A stretch of DNA of 64,000 bases from an uncultured Polaribacter sp. (GCA_943846595.1 OX044355.1:806001-870000), one strand, 5' to 3'. Positions 1-8,533 are shown, counted from the stretch's first letter. Made by a program: numbers and translations. Notes: generated from the letters alone by a model not told the origin.

Positions 1-151
1 TGTGAGAATTATTCATTGCCCAGCCTACCATTCTGGCGGATCGTGCTGCCCCTAAATAGTTGGCAATGGCGCCATAACTGGTTACGCGACCAAATGGAAT
101 TAAGCGGGCTACAGTATATACTCTTTCATAAAAATTGTCTGATTCTTTCAC
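1..151 (-). CDS. MGMT/ATL family DNA alkyltransferase-like protein (partial)
   Basis: Reading leftward from a GTG at 151, the frame is open to the window edge and encodes about 50 residues containing IPFGRVTSYGAIANYLG and ARSARMVGWAMNN. These are the helix-turn-helix and nearby residues of the O6-alkylguanine transferase DNA-binding domain. The part that would hold the acceptor cysteine (PCHR) or its replacement in alkyltransferase-like proteins lies beyond the window, so catalytic activity cannot be judged. Short flavobacterial proteins starting just before this domain are common, which supports the GTG start. No in-frame ATG is available upstream. It lies downstream of trmB on the same strand. 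Confidence 0.85.
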   Translation of the reverse strand, partial: MKESDNFYERVYTVARLIPFGRVTSYGAIANYLGAARSARMVGWAMNNSH

Positions 152-165
152 TATGTGAAGATAGG

Positions 166-336
166 AAAAAAAATTGACCACATAGGGTCTCGAATACACC
201 GTAAAAATGTTTTGACAGGTTTGGTTTTGAAGTGTATTCTTGGTTAAAAGCAAAAAAAACGGACTATATAGGGATCTAGAATACATAGCCAAAAGTGTTT
301 TGCATGCCTTATTTTGTAGTGAATTGTTGAAATGAA
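166..336. repeat. Imperfect tandem duplication, two units of about 85 bp
   Basis: Unit 166-250 and unit 252-336 align along their whole length with two or three single-base indels and roughly 70 percent identity by eye. Shared blocks are an A8 tract, ATAGGG, GAATACA, TGTTTTG, ATTTTG or GTTTTG, and AGTG. The first unit contains GACC-N6-GGTC (176-189), which on the minus strand is a small hairpin followed by eight T residues. The pair fills the whole gap between the trmB stop and the next gene. No coding sense was seen. Function unknown. Confidence 0.7.
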
Positions 337-1008
337 TTAATACTTTAATCGAAATTGAATGAAGGTGATGGGTTTGCCGACTTCTAGGTATTGGTTTTCG
401 TAAAAAGTTTGCGTTTCTGTTACTTCTTTTGGCGACCCTTCATTTTTATACACATTGTGATTTGCGTTTAAAACTTCATGTCCTTCACCATGCAATAAGC
501 CGAGTGTGTAACCGTGCATAAATTCGCTATCGGTTTTTAAGTTCATGATGCCTTCTTCATTTAAAATATAATGATATTTTTTTAGGAAGGACGCATTTGT
601 CATTCTATGTTTTGTACGCTTGTATTTTATTTGTGGATCTGGAAAGGTAATCCAAATTTCAGCGACTTCATTTTCTGCAAAAATATAATCAACCAATTCA
701 ATTTGTGTTCTGATAAAAGCAACGTTTCGTAGATCTTCTTCGATGGCTGTTTTTGCTCCACGCCAAAAGCGTGCCCCTTTAATATCGATACCAATGTAGT
801 TCTTATTTGGGTTTTTACGCGCTAAGGCAATTGTATATTCACCTTTACCACAGCCTAATTCTAAAACTATCGGATTTTTGTTTTTAAAAAAAGAATGCCA
901 TTTGCCTTTTAAAGAGAAGTTATTGACAACTTCCTCTCTTGTAGGCTGAATGACATTTTTGAACGTTTCGTTTTCGTTAAAACGTTTTAATTTGTTTTTG
1001 CTTCCCAA
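337..1008 (-). CDS. trmB: tRNA (guanine-N7)-methyltransferase TrmB
   Basis: Methylates N7 of G46 in the variable loop of tRNAs, using S-adenosylmethionine. The 223-residue protein has the SAM-binding motif ELGCGKGEY at residues 50-58 and the family signature TFPDPQIK at 121-128, followed by a basic stretch ending in HRMT. Length is normal for the family. It starts 11 bp after the end of the DUF6341 gene on the same strand, so the two are probably co-transcribed. Its downstream side is the tandem repeat at 166-336. Confidence 0.97.
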   Translation of the reverse strand: MGSKNKLKRFNENETFKNVIQPTREEVVNNFSLKGKWHSFFKNKNPIVLELGCGKGEYTIALARKNPNKNYIGIDIKGARFWRGAKTAIEEDLRNVAFIRTQIELVDYIFAENEVAEIWITFPDPQIKYKRTKHRMTNASFLKKYHYILNEEGIMNLKTDSEFMHGYTLGLLHGEGHEVLNANHNVYKNEGSPKEVTETQTFYENQYLEVGKPITFIQFRLKY

Positions 1009-1019
1009 GGAATGTAGTA

Positions 1020-1241
1020 TTAAGCGCGATCTTCTGTTCCTTCTCTCTTAAATTTGTATGATTCTTTCATCCAGTAACGTAAAAGAAATAAAAAGACAAT
1101 CAAAAAAAGCCAATTAACACCATTTGAAATCCACCATCCAAACTCTCTCAATGCTAAATCGGAACGAATTTCATTAAAAGGAGTGAATAAATACTCGGTA
1201 AATAAAGTACCAATCCACTTAAAAATATTGCTTGCTATCAT
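1020..1241 (-). CDS. Small membrane protein, DUF6341-like
   Basis: A 73-residue protein with an amphipathic, aromatic-rich N-terminal half and one strong transmembrane segment around residues 42-58 (NWLFLIVFLFLLRYW), then a charged tail. It resembles the short flavobacterial DUF6341 proteins, which are sometimes mislabelled as uracil phosphoribosyltransferase because they lie near upp. Nothing enzymatic is visible. A minus-strand -7 box, TATTTTTG, is at 1263-1270, giving a leader of about 15 nt. It probably forms a transcription unit with trmB. Function unknown. Confidence 0.75.
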   Translation of the reverse strand: MIASNIFKWIGTLFTEYLFTPFNEIRSDLALREFGWWISNGVNWLFLIVFLFLLRYWMKESYKFKREGTEDRA

Positions 1242-1282
1242 AACTTATTTATCTTTACACTGCAAAAATAACAAAAGAAATA

Positions 1283-2212
1283 ATGTTAGCCAATTTTTTC
1301 GGCAAATCAAAACCAATCAATTTTATAGTTTTATTACTAGTATTTGTTTGTGCCTTTTTTTTAAATAGTTTTCATTCGTTTTCAATGAGTGAAATTACGC
1401 TGTTTTTCATCGTTGAAAAAATAGTTTTTTTTCTTGTTTTCACCTTCTTGCTTTTTGGTGTAAATTTTATTGTTTCTAAGAATAAATTAACGCTAGACAA
1501 TTCGTATGCTCTTCTATTTTATCTTTTAGTAATTTCTTTTTTTAGCACGTATTTGTATGATTATCAGGTTATTTTAGAATACCTTTTACATCTCTTGTTT
1601 TTAAGAAAGGTGTATAGTTTACAGACCCTAAAAGAGGTGTTTAAAAAGTTATTTGACGCTGGTTTTTGGCTGGGTGCAATGTGCATTATAAATCCTTTTT
1701 TAATTGTCTTTTCACTGCTTATTTTCACTGCATTAATCATTCACAAAAGGGTTCGATTTCAAACTGTGTTGATTTCTCTAATTGGTTTTTTGACACCTAT
1801 TTTTCTGTTTTTCACTTACAGTTTTTGGATCGGTGAGCTTTCTCTTTTTAAAGATAAATTCGTCTTATACACTACATATGACTTTAGTATGTATAAAGAA
1901 ACTGAGTTTTTAGCCCCATTGATAACTCTTTCAATATTTTTGTTATTTGCTATTTTTATGAAAACAGGAAGTGCGTTTTCAGTTAATAATCGCTTCAGAA
2001 AAAGCTGGATTTTACTTTTAATTCATTTGTTTGTGAGCATTTCATACCTCTTTATTAGCTTTGATCGAGATGGTTCTGAATTGCTAATTGCTGCTTTTCC
2101 TGTTGCAGTAATTCTTGCCAATGGTTTTGATTCGATACAGCGAACGTTTTTAAAAGAAATAGGACTTATTCTTTTTGTGCTGATTGCTCTTTTGGGACCT
2201 TTATTCTTATAA
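1283..2212 (+). CDS. Integral membrane protein, DUF6427-like
   Basis: A 309-residue, very hydrophobic protein with about nine or ten predicted transmembrane segments and few charged residues. It matches my recollection of flavobacterial DUF6427 proteins, which sit beside the DUF6341 gene and upp. No catalytic motif is visible. It is divergent from the DUF6341 gene: the two start codons are 41 bp apart. Its stop overlaps the 3' end of upp on the other strand by 6 bp. Function unknown; a transporter or polymer-handling membrane protein is possible but unsupported. Confidence 0.8.
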   Translation: MLANFFGKSKPINFIVLLLVFVCAFFLNSFHSFSMSEITLFFIVEKIVFFLVFTFLLFGVNFIVSKNKLTLDNSYALLFYLLVISFFSTYLYDYQVILEYLLHLLFLRKVYSLQTLKEVFKKLFDAGFWLGAMCIINPFLIVFSLLIFTALIIHKRVRFQTVLISLIGFLTPIFLFFTYSFWIGELSLFKDKFVLYTTYDFSMYKETEFLAPLITLSIFLLFAIFMKTGSAFSVNNRFRKSWILLLIHLFVSISYLFISFDRDGSELLIAAFPVAVILANGFDSIQRTFLKEIGLILFVLIALLGPLFL

Positions 2213-2860
2213 TTTAGTTCCAAAAGCCAAGTCTCCGGCATCTCCAAGCCCTGGGATAATATATCCTTTTTCATTTAATTTAGGATCAATTGCTGCGATC
2301 CATAAATGGGTGTTTTCGGGAAAATGATTTTCAATAAAATCGATTCCCTCTTGTGATGCGATTACTGCGACAATATGAATTTCTTTGGGAATCCCTTGTT
2401 TTTTAATTGCTTCGTGTACTGCAACTAAAGATTGACCGGTTGCCAACATTGGGTCTGCTAACAAAAGTATTTTATGCTCAATTGCTGGTGCGGCAAAATA
2501 TTCTACGACAATTTCAGATTCTGCATCTTTATTTGGATGGTGACGGTATGCGGAAATGAACGCATTTTGAGCAGCATCAAAATAGTTTAACAACCCTTGA
2601 TGAAGCGGTAGTCCCGCTCTTAATATTGAGCAGAGAACGATCTCTTTTTTAGGAAGAGCTATCTGTTTTTTCCCTAAGGGAGTGGTAATCTCTAGGGTTT
2701 CATACGCGAGTTCTTTGCTCAATTCATACCCTAATATTTCTCCAATTCTCTCAATATTTCTACGAAAGCGTAAAGTATCTTTTTGAATTTTTTGATCTCT
2801 AATTTCTGAAATGAATTTATTTAAAATAGAGGGGCTTTTAGAGAGGTGATGAATGTTCAT
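2207..2860 (-). CDS. upp: Uracil phosphoribosyltransferase
   Basis: Converts uracil and PRPP to UMP in pyrimidine salvage. The 217-residue protein has the type-I phosphoribosyltransferase PRPP-binding motif DPMLATGQS at 136-144, RAGLPL at 81-86, and the C-terminal uracil-binding GLGDAGD. Length is typical. A minus-strand -7 box, TATATTTG, lies at 2878-2885, about 17 bp before the start codon. The gene converges with the DUF6427 gene and overlaps its end by 6 bp. Confidence 0.97.
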   Translation of the reverse strand: MNIHHLSKSPSILNKFISEIRDQKIQKDTLRFRRNIERIGEILGYELSKELAYETLEITTPLGKKQIALPKKEIVLCSILRAGLPLHQGLLNYFDAAQNAFISAYRHHPNKDAESEIVVEYFAAPAIEHKILLLADPMLATGQSLVAVHEAIKKQGIPKEIHIVAVIASQEGIDFIENHFPENTHLWIAAIDPKLNEKGYIIPGLGDAGDLAFGTKL

Positions 2861-2877
2861 TGTTGTAGCTTATTTTA

Positions 2878-2885
2878 CAAATATA
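2878..2885 (-). promoter_or_regulatory. upp promoter -7 box
   Basis: TATATTTG on the minus strand is an exact match to the Bacteroidota -7 consensus TAnnTTTG. No clear TTG -33 element is seen at the expected distance. The predicted leader is about 12 nt. Confidence 0.55.
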
Positions 2886-2974
2886 ATCGGAATTGTTTAA
2901 AATGTGTATATTGTGAGCTCTTAATAATCAATCGGAAAATCGTATTGATTACCTAAAATCAACAAACCTAAATC

Positions 2975-3006
2975 AAAGAGTTTCATGAATTTGAAACTCT
3001 TTTTTT
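2975..3006 (+). terminator. Strong rightward intrinsic terminator without an obvious gene
   Basis: An 11-bp perfect stem (2975-2985 with 2992-3002, 6-nt loop) runs into a T tract ending at 3006. Only the plus-strand reading has the U tract. The nearest plus-strand gene upstream ends at 2212 and upp, on the other strand, lies between, so no annotated transcript needs it. It may end a short RNA starting near 2890. Confidence 0.75.
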
Positions 3007-3037
3007 GTGTATTTTCTTAAAATTATTCTCAACTTTG
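3004..3037 (+). promoter_or_regulatory. Promoter of the EamA transporter gene
   Basis: TTTG at 3004-3007, a 22-nt spacer and CAACTTTG at 3030-3037 (seven of eight matches to TAnnTTTG). The predicted start site is about 20 nt before the ATG. The -33 element overlaps the T tract of the preceding terminator. Confidence 0.5.
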
Positions 3038-3062
3038 CGCCTTCATTTTTGAATTCATTTTC

Positions 3063-3959
3063 ATGAACCGAAGAAGCATTGCACTTAGCTTAGTCTCTAT
3101 TGCAACCTTAATCTATGGCGTTACTTTTACTATTGCAAAAGATGTAATGCCGTTTTATGTAAAACCTGATGCTTTTATTTTATTAAGAGTTTTAGGAGCA
3201 ACTGTTGTTTTTTGGTTAGCGGGTTTTTTTGTGAAATCACAAAAAATAGAGAAACAAGACTATAAAAAAATAATTTTGGCTTCTTTTTTTGGAATCGCAT
3301 TGAACATGTTGTGTTTTTTTAAAGGGCTGAGTCTTACTTCACCAATAAGTGCTTCAGTGATGATGGTTACTTCACCTATTATGGTTTTAATTTTTTCGAG
3401 TATTTTATTAAAAGAGAAAATTATTAAAAGGAAAATCATTGGGGTTTTCGTTGGCTTGATTGGTGCAATCCTTTTAATTGTTTATGGAAATAACGGAGAT
3501 AATACTGATACGGATAGCACTTTAGGTAACTTTTTGGTATTTATAAATGCTGCCTCCTATGGGCTGTATTTAGTTTTGGTTAAAAAATTAATTTCAAAAT
3601 ACCACCCGATTACCTTTATAAAATGGTTCTATTTATTTGGGCTCGTTCTTGTCATTCCATTTTCATTTATTGAATTCACTGAAATTTCATGGACTTCTAT
3701 GCCAACGGATATTTATTTAAAAGTAGGTTTTGTCATTTTTTTTACAACCTGTATTACATATCTTTTTAATCTTTACGGCTTGTCTAAATTGAAACCCACT
3801 ACAGTGGGTGTTTTTATTTATTTACAACCAGTAATTGCTACTATTTTTGCACTATCTATGGGCAGTGATTCTCTAAGTTTAGTGAAAATGTGCGCATCAG
3901 GAATCATATTTTTCGGAGTGTATTTAGTTTCAAAACAACCTAAAAATACTACGAAATAA
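3063..3959 (+). CDS. EamA/DMT-family transporter
   Basis: A 298-residue inner-membrane protein with ten predicted hydrophobic segments arranged as two EamA repeats (about residues 8-140 and 153-290). It has the usual pattern of SVMMVTSPIMV in the first half and VFIYLQPVIA in the second. Family members export metabolites or amino acids, but the substrate cannot be read from sequence. It is a single-gene unit with its own promoter. A second paralogue is at 32475-33347. Confidence 0.9.
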   Translation: MNRRSIALSLVSIATLIYGVTFTIAKDVMPFYVKPDAFILLRVLGATVVFWLAGFFVKSQKIEKQDYKKIILASFFGIALNMLCFFKGLSLTSPISASVMMVTSPIMVLIFSSILLKEKIIKRKIIGVFVGLIGAILLIVYGNNGDNTDTDSTLGNFLVFINAASYGLYLVLVKKLISKYHPITFIKWFYLFGLVLVIPFSFIEFTEISWTSMPTDIYLKVGFVIFFTTCITYLFNLYGLSKLKPTTVGVFIYLQPVIATIFALSMGSDSLSLVKMCASGIIFFGVYLVSKQPKNTTK

Positions 3960-3961
3960 AC

Positions 3962-3969
3962 TATATTTG
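3962..3969 (+). promoter_or_regulatory. -7 box upstream of yicC
   Basis: TATATTTG matches TAnnTTTG exactly, 24 bp before the yicC ATG. No clear -33 TTG is present. It probably starts the long rightward unit yicC-gmk-nadD. Confidence 0.55.
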
Positions 3970-3993
3970 CAACTCATTTAAAATGACTATTTT

Positions 3994-4860
3994 ATGATTC
4001 AATCTATGACAGGTTATGGTAAATCTGTACTGCAATTGCCTACCAAAAAAGTAACCATAGAAATTAAATCCTTAAACAGTAAAAATCTTGATTTAAACGT
4101 TCGAATTCCTTCTTATTACAAAGAAAAAGAATTGTCTGTACGTAAGAAATTAGCGAGCGCTTTGGTGCGTGGAAAAGTAGATTTCTCCATCTTTGTTGAA
4201 ATGACGGGGAATGAAACTTCAGCAAAGATCAATCAAAGTCTTGTAAAGGAATACATGGAACAACTAAGAAGTGTCGTTGAAATGGGTAGAGCAACGGACG
4301 TAGACCTTTTGAAAATGGCCATTAGAATGCCGGACGCATTAAAAGCAGAGCGTGAAGAGTTTGATGAAAATGAATGGAATACTATCAGTCAAAATATAGA
4401 CATTGCCATTCAGGAAATTATTCAATATCGAGTTGATGAAGCGACGTCTTTGGAAATAGATTTCAAAGAAAGAATTACAAATATTAGGACCTATTTGGAA
4501 CAAGTGAAGGCATTGGATAGCGATCGGGTAGAAAATGTGAAGACGCGTTTAAAAAAGGCAATCGATGATTTGAAAGTAGATACAGACGAAAATCGTTTTG
4601 AGCAGGAGTTGATTTATTATCTTGAAAAATTAGATATTAATGAAGAGAAAGTACGTTTAGCAAACCACCTAGATTACTTTTTGCTCACTTTATCGTCGGA
4701 AGCATCGAATGGTAAAAAATTAGGATTTATCGTCCAAGAAATGGGAAGAGAAATTAACACTACAGGTTCTAAAGCTAATTTTGCACCGATGCAAAAAGCG
4801 GTAATTCAAATGAAAAATGAATTAGAGCAGATTAAAGAGCAAATTTTAAACGTTTTATAA
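3994..4860 (+). CDS. YicC-family endoribonuclease-like protein
   Basis: A 288-residue YicC/YloC protein beginning MIQSMTGYGK, the family's hallmark N terminus, and ending in the conserved region with NTTGSKAN near residue 256. E. coli YicC has been described as an endoribonuclease acting in RNA decay; here the role is inferred from family only. The gene precedes gmk, an arrangement seen in many bacteria. A small hairpin (4869-4890) follows the stop codon. Confidence 0.93.
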   Translation: MIQSMTGYGKSVLQLPTKKVTIEIKSLNSKNLDLNVRIPSYYKEKELSVRKKLASALVRGKVDFSIFVEMTGNETSAKINQSLVKEYMEQLRSVVEMGRATDVDLLKMAIRMPDALKAEREEFDENEWNTISQNIDIAIQEIIQYRVDEATSLEIDFKERITNIRTYLEQVKALDSDRVENVKTRLKKAIDDLKVDTDENRFEQELIYYLEKLDINEEKVRLANHLDYFLLTLSSEASNGKKLGFIVQEMGREINTTGSKANFAPMQKAVIQMKNELEQIKEQILNVL

Positions 4861-4868
4861 ACGAAAAT

Positions 4869-4890
4869 AATTCCGATGATATTCGGAATT
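4869..4890. other. Intercistronic hairpin between yicC and gmk
   Basis: An 8-bp perfect stem (4869-4876 with 4883-4890, 6-nt loop) lies in the 46-bp gap and is not followed by a T tract. It is more likely an mRNA-processing or stabilising hairpin than a terminator. Confidence 0.5.
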
Positions 4891-4906
4891 TCATAATTTA
4901 TACAAT

Positions 4907-5491
4907 ATGAAAGATTTTAAAGGGAAATTATTCGTGTTTTCTGCACCTTCTGGGTCTGGGAAAACAACCATTGTTCGTCATTTGTTAAAACAGGAACGAT
5001 TTAATTTAGCATTTTCTATTTCTGCAACATCACGGGAACCAAGAGGATTTGAAAAAGACGGAGAAGATTATTATTTTATCTCTTTAAGAGACTTTAAAGA
5101 TAAAATAAAAGAGGATGCCTTTTTGGAATGGGAAGAAGTATATCGTGATAACTTCTATGGGACTCTGAAAACAGAAGTAGAACGCAACTGGGCACAAAAA
5201 AAACATGTAATTTTTGACATAGATGTTGCTGGAGGATTGCGGATAAAAAAGAAATTTCCAGAAAATACCTTATCTGTTTTTATAAAGCCACCTAGTATAG
5301 ATGAACTAAAAATTCGCTTAAAGAAAAGAAGCACAGAGAGTGAGGATAAAATAAACATGCGGATTGCAAAAGCCTCCGTAGAATTGGCAACAGCTCCACA
5401 ATTTGATCAGATTATTAAAAATTATGATTTAGATGTTGCCTTAAAAGAAGCAGAAGCTCTAATGAGTGACTATTTAGAATTAAACAAATAA
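4907..5491 (+). CDS. gmk: Guanylate kinase
   Basis: Phosphorylates GMP to GDP with ATP in purine nucleotide synthesis. The 194-residue protein carries the Walker A motif APSGSGKT at 13-20, the GMP-binding SATSREPR region near residues 39-46 and the EDYYF motif. Length is normal. It follows yicC and precedes nadD by 28 bp in the same direction. Confidence 0.97.
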   Translation: MKDFKGKLFVFSAPSGSGKTTIVRHLLKQERFNLAFSISATSREPRGFEKDGEDYYFISLRDFKDKIKEDAFLEWEEVYRDNFYGTLKTEVERNWAQKKHVIFDIDVAGGLRIKKKFPENTLSVFIKPPSIDELKIRLKKRSTESEDKINMRIAKASVELATAPQFDQIIKNYDLDVALKEAEALMSDYLELNK

Positions 5492-5519
5492 AGAAAGTCG
5501 AACAGCGAAACCTATTAAA

Positions 5520-6101
5520 ATGAAAATTGGATTATACTTTGGCACCTTCAATCCCATCCATGTTGGGCATTTAATCATTGCCAATCATTTAATAGAATAT
5601 TCCAACTTAGATGAGGTTTGGATGGTAGTTACTCCACACAATCCATTTAAAAAGAAAAGTTCTTTGCTTGCCAATCATCACCGTTTTGAAATGGTATACA
5701 GGGCGACTGAAAATTATCGAAAAATAAAACCATCAGATATTGAGTTTAAATTGCCGCAACCCAATTACACCACTCACACCTTAGCACATATTTCAGAGTT
5801 GCACCCAGATAAAGAGTTTTGTTTAATCATGGGCGAAGACAACTTAAAAAACTTTCATAAATGGAAGAATTTTGAAACCATTTTAGCCCATCATCAAATC
5901 TATGTATACCCAAGAATTTCAGCAGGAAGTAGCGAGTTACAATTTGATAACCATCCAAAAATTCATAAAATAGCAGCTCCCGTTGTTGAAATTTCATCAA
6001 CAATGATTCGAAACGGAATAAAAACAGCCAAAAATATACAACCGCTTCTTCCCAAAGAAGTTTGGGAATACATTGATGAAATGAATTTTTATAGAAAATA
6101 A
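5520..6101 (+). CDS. nadD: Nicotinate-nucleotide adenylyltransferase
   Basis: Transfers AMP to nicotinate mononucleotide to form deamido-NAD in NAD synthesis. The 193-residue protein begins with the nucleotidyltransferase motif GTFNPIHVGH (residues 8-17) and has the C-terminal ISSTMIR signature near residue 160. It is directly downstream of gmk, probably in one operon. Confidence 0.96.
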   Translation: MKIGLYFGTFNPIHVGHLIIANHLIEYSNLDEVWMVVTPHNPFKKKSSLLANHHRFEMVYRATENYRKIKPSDIEFKLPQPNYTTHTLAHISELHPDKEFCLIMGEDNLKNFHKWKNFETILAHHQIYVYPRISAGSSELQFDNHPKIHKIAAPVVEISSTMIRNGIKTAKNIQPLLPKEVWEYIDEMNFYRK

Positions 6102-6120
6102 TTTCACTATATATTCGTTG

Positions 6121-6128
6121 TATATTTG
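6121..6128 (+). promoter_or_regulatory. -7 box before the M23 peptidase gene
   Basis: TATATTTG, an exact TAnnTTTG match, 22 bp before the GTG start of the M23 gene. It could give this gene and the following two their own transcript in addition to read-through from nadD. Confidence 0.5.
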
Positions 6129-6150
6129 TAAAGAACCAAAATAGAATTGT

Positions 6151-7017
6151 GTGGCAAAAAACAAGAAACAAAAAGGCAATTTTAAAAAGAAATTAACCAA
6201 CAAGTTCAGTTTGGTTGTTTTAAATGAAGATACTTTTGAAGAGCGTTTTTCATTAAAATTATCCCGATTAAATGTCTTTGTATTTGGAGGTTTTTTTTCA
6301 GTTTTACTAATGATTTTGACCATAGTGCTTATTGCTTTCACACCAATTAAAGAATACATCCCTGGCTATTCTTCCACATTATTAAAAACAAATGCATTAA
6401 ATGCTACTTTAAAAGCGGATTCTTTGAAAATACAATTGTCAATTTTAGAGAATTATACAAAAGCATTAAGACCTGTATTGACGGGAGAATTAAAAACAGA
6501 AACCATAGACTCTTTGTTGTTAGAACAAGAAAGAAGGATTATCAATGAAAACGAATTAGATGCCACCAAAGCAGATTCTTTATTCAGAGAAAGTGTCGAT
6601 CGAAGAGACCGTTTCCCGATCATTAACAACATTCAATCCAATGTAGATTTGGTTTTTTTTGCCCCTTTAAACGGTCAAATTTCTCAAACCTTCGACCCCA
6701 GTACCAAACATTTTGCAGTAGATATTCTAGCAAATACGGGGGCACCCGTAAAAGCAATTGCAGACGGTACGGTTATTTTTTCCGGATGGACAACAGAAAC
6801 CGGCTATGTGCTTATTTTAAAACACAGCAATAATTATATTTCTGTTTACAAACACAATGGAAATTTATTGAAAGAACAATCCGATTTTGTACAATCTGGC
6901 GAGGCAATAGCAAGCGTTGGATCGACCGGAGAATTAACAACAGGTCCGCACCTACACTTTGAACTTTGGAGTGATGGTTATGCAGTAGACCCAGTAAAAT
7001 ATATAGATTTTAAATAA
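6151..7017 (+). CDS. M23-family peptidoglycan endopeptidase
   Basis: A 288-residue inner-membrane-anchored protein: basic cytoplasmic N terminus, one transmembrane segment around residues 47-68, a helical periplasmic stretch, then a C-terminal LytM/M23 domain. Zinc ligands are intact: HFAVD with His187 and Asp191, and HLHFELW with His267 and His269. The usual YAHL motif reads YKHN. Such enzymes cleave peptide cross-links in peptidoglycan. The start is GTG, since no in-frame ATG fits. The stop overlaps the next ATG by 1 nt, implying translational coupling with the GH3 gene. Confidence 0.92.
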   Translation: MAKNKKQKGNFKKKLTNKFSLVVLNEDTFEERFSLKLSRLNVFVFGGFFSVLLMILTIVLIAFTPIKEYIPGYSSTLLKTNALNATLKADSLKIQLSILENYTKALRPVLTGELKTETIDSLLLEQERRIINENELDATKADSLFRESVDRRDRFPIINNIQSNVDLVFFAPLNGQISQTFDPSTKHFAVDILANTGAPVKAIADGTVIFSGWTTETGYVLILKHSNNYISVYKHNGNLLKEQSDFVQSGEAIASVGSTGELTTGPHLHFELWSDGYAVDPVKYIDFK

Positions 7018-8522
7018 TGAGTATTAAATCTTTTTTTGCAATCCCTTTTGCTCAAATTGCCACAAAAAAAGTGAAAAAGTGGGCAAACAATCCGATTAAA
7101 ACACAAGAGAAAGTTTTTCAAAAATTAATTTCGAAAGGAAGTAAGACCGTTTTTGGTAAAGACCATGACTTTTCGAACATTCACAATTACGAAGACTTCA
7201 AAAAGCGCATAAAGGTGCAAGATTATGAAGGGTTGAGAGCTTATGTCGATCGTGTTGTAGCGGGAGAGTCTAATGTACTTTGGCCTGGAAAACCATTGTA
7301 CTTTGCCAAGACTTCTGGAACTACTTCGGGAGCAAAATACATTCCAATTACCAAAGATTCCATGCCAACACACATAAAGGCGGCCAAAAATGCGTTATTG
7401 TCTTATATTGTAGAAAAAAAGGATGCAAGCTTTGTCAATGGGAAAATGATCTTTTTACAAGGAAGCCCTATTTTAGAAGATAAAAATGGTGTTAAATTAG
7501 GGCGTTTAAGCGGAATCGTAGCCCACTATATTCCACAGTATTTACTAAAGAATAGATTGCCAACCTGGGAAACCAATTGTATTGAAGATTGGGATACCAA
7601 GGTAAATGCTATTGTTGAAGAAACAATCCATGAAGACATGACGGTCATTAGTGGAATTCCGTCTTGGGTTCAAATGTATTTTGAAAAACTCATAGAAAAA
7701 ACAGGAAAACCAATTTCAGAATTGTTTCCAAATTTTAATTTCTTCATTTATGGCGGGGTCAATTTTGAGCCCTACAAAAACAAGTTCGAAAGTTTAATAG
7801 GCAAGAAAATAGATTATATTGAATTGTATCCAGCATCCGAAGGATTTATTGCCTATCAAGATTCGCAAACCGAAAAAGGAATGTTATTGCAATTGGATTC
7901 GGGTATTTTTTATGAATTTATTCCTGCCAGTGAATTTTATGACGAAAACCCAACAAGAATTTCCCTAAAAGAGGTGAAAATAGGGGTCAATTATGTCATC
8001 ATTTTAAATACAACCGCAGGTTTATGGGGATATAACATTGGAGATACGGTTGAATTTACAAATACAAAACCTTATCGAATAAAAGTGACTGGACGCATCA
8101 AACACTTTATTTCTGCCTTTGGAGAACATGTTATTGGGAAAGAAGTTGAGAAAGCATTGAAGGATGCAATTCTAGATACCGATATTAATATTAGTGAATT
8201 TACAGTGGCACCACAAGTGAATCCAGAAAATGGTTTGCCTTATCATGAATGGTTTTTAGAGTTTGAAAACGAACCTAATAATATGTCAGATTTTGCCAAT
8301 AAAATAGATACTTCTATGCAAGCCCAAAACAGCTATTACTTCGATTTGATTGCTGGTAAAATACTACGCCCGTTGGTGATTCGAAAAGTTAAAAAAGGTG
8401 GATTTCACGAATACATGAAATCGATTGGAAAATTTGGAGGTCAAAATAAGATTCCGCAATTAGCAGATAATCGAAAAATAGCCGATGTTTTACAAGATTT
8501 TTTAGTTGAATCATCATTCTAA
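7017..8522 (+). CDS. GH3-family acyl-adenylate/amido synthetase-like protein
   Basis: A 501-residue protein of the GH3 fold. The ATP/AMP-binding motif KTSGTTSGAKYIP is at 98-110, and the later YPASEG and GYNIGD motifs are also those of the family. In plants, members conjugate auxin or jasmonate to amino acids. Bacteroidota carry homologues whose substrates I do not know, so no auxin role is assigned. The start overlaps the M23 stop by 1 nt, which links it to cell-envelope genes by context only. Confidence 0.88.
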   Translation: MSIKSFFAIPFAQIATKKVKKWANNPIKTQEKVFQKLISKGSKTVFGKDHDFSNIHNYEDFKKRIKVQDYEGLRAYVDRVVAGESNVLWPGKPLYFAKTSGTTSGAKYIPITKDSMPTHIKAAKNALLSYIVEKKDASFVNGKMIFLQGSPILEDKNGVKLGRLSGIVAHYIPQYLLKNRLPTWETNCIEDWDTKVNAIVEETIHEDMTVISGIPSWVQMYFEKLIEKTGKPISELFPNFNFFIYGGVNFEPYKNKFESLIGKKIDYIELYPASEGFIAYQDSQTEKGMLLQLDSGIFYEFIPASEFYDENPTRISLKEVKIGVNYVIILNTTAGLWGYNIGDTVEFTNTKPYRIKVTGRIKHFISAFGEHVIGKEVEKALKDAILDTDINISEFTVAPQVNPENGLPYHEWFLEFENEPNNMSDFANKIDTSMQAQNSYYFDLIAGKILRPLVIRKVKKGGFHEYMKSIGKFGGQNKIPQLADNRKIADVLQDFLVESSF

Positions 8523-8533
8523 ATAAAAACATT

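Noticed and set aside
5827..6359. Long minus-strand frames opposite nadD and the M23 gene
   Set aside because: They mirror conserved coding genes, have no recognisable domains and no promoter; shadows of the real frames.
7017..8522. Auxin or plant-hormone metabolism, suggested by the GH3 family name
   Set aside because: The family name comes from plants; nothing else in the window points to plant interaction.
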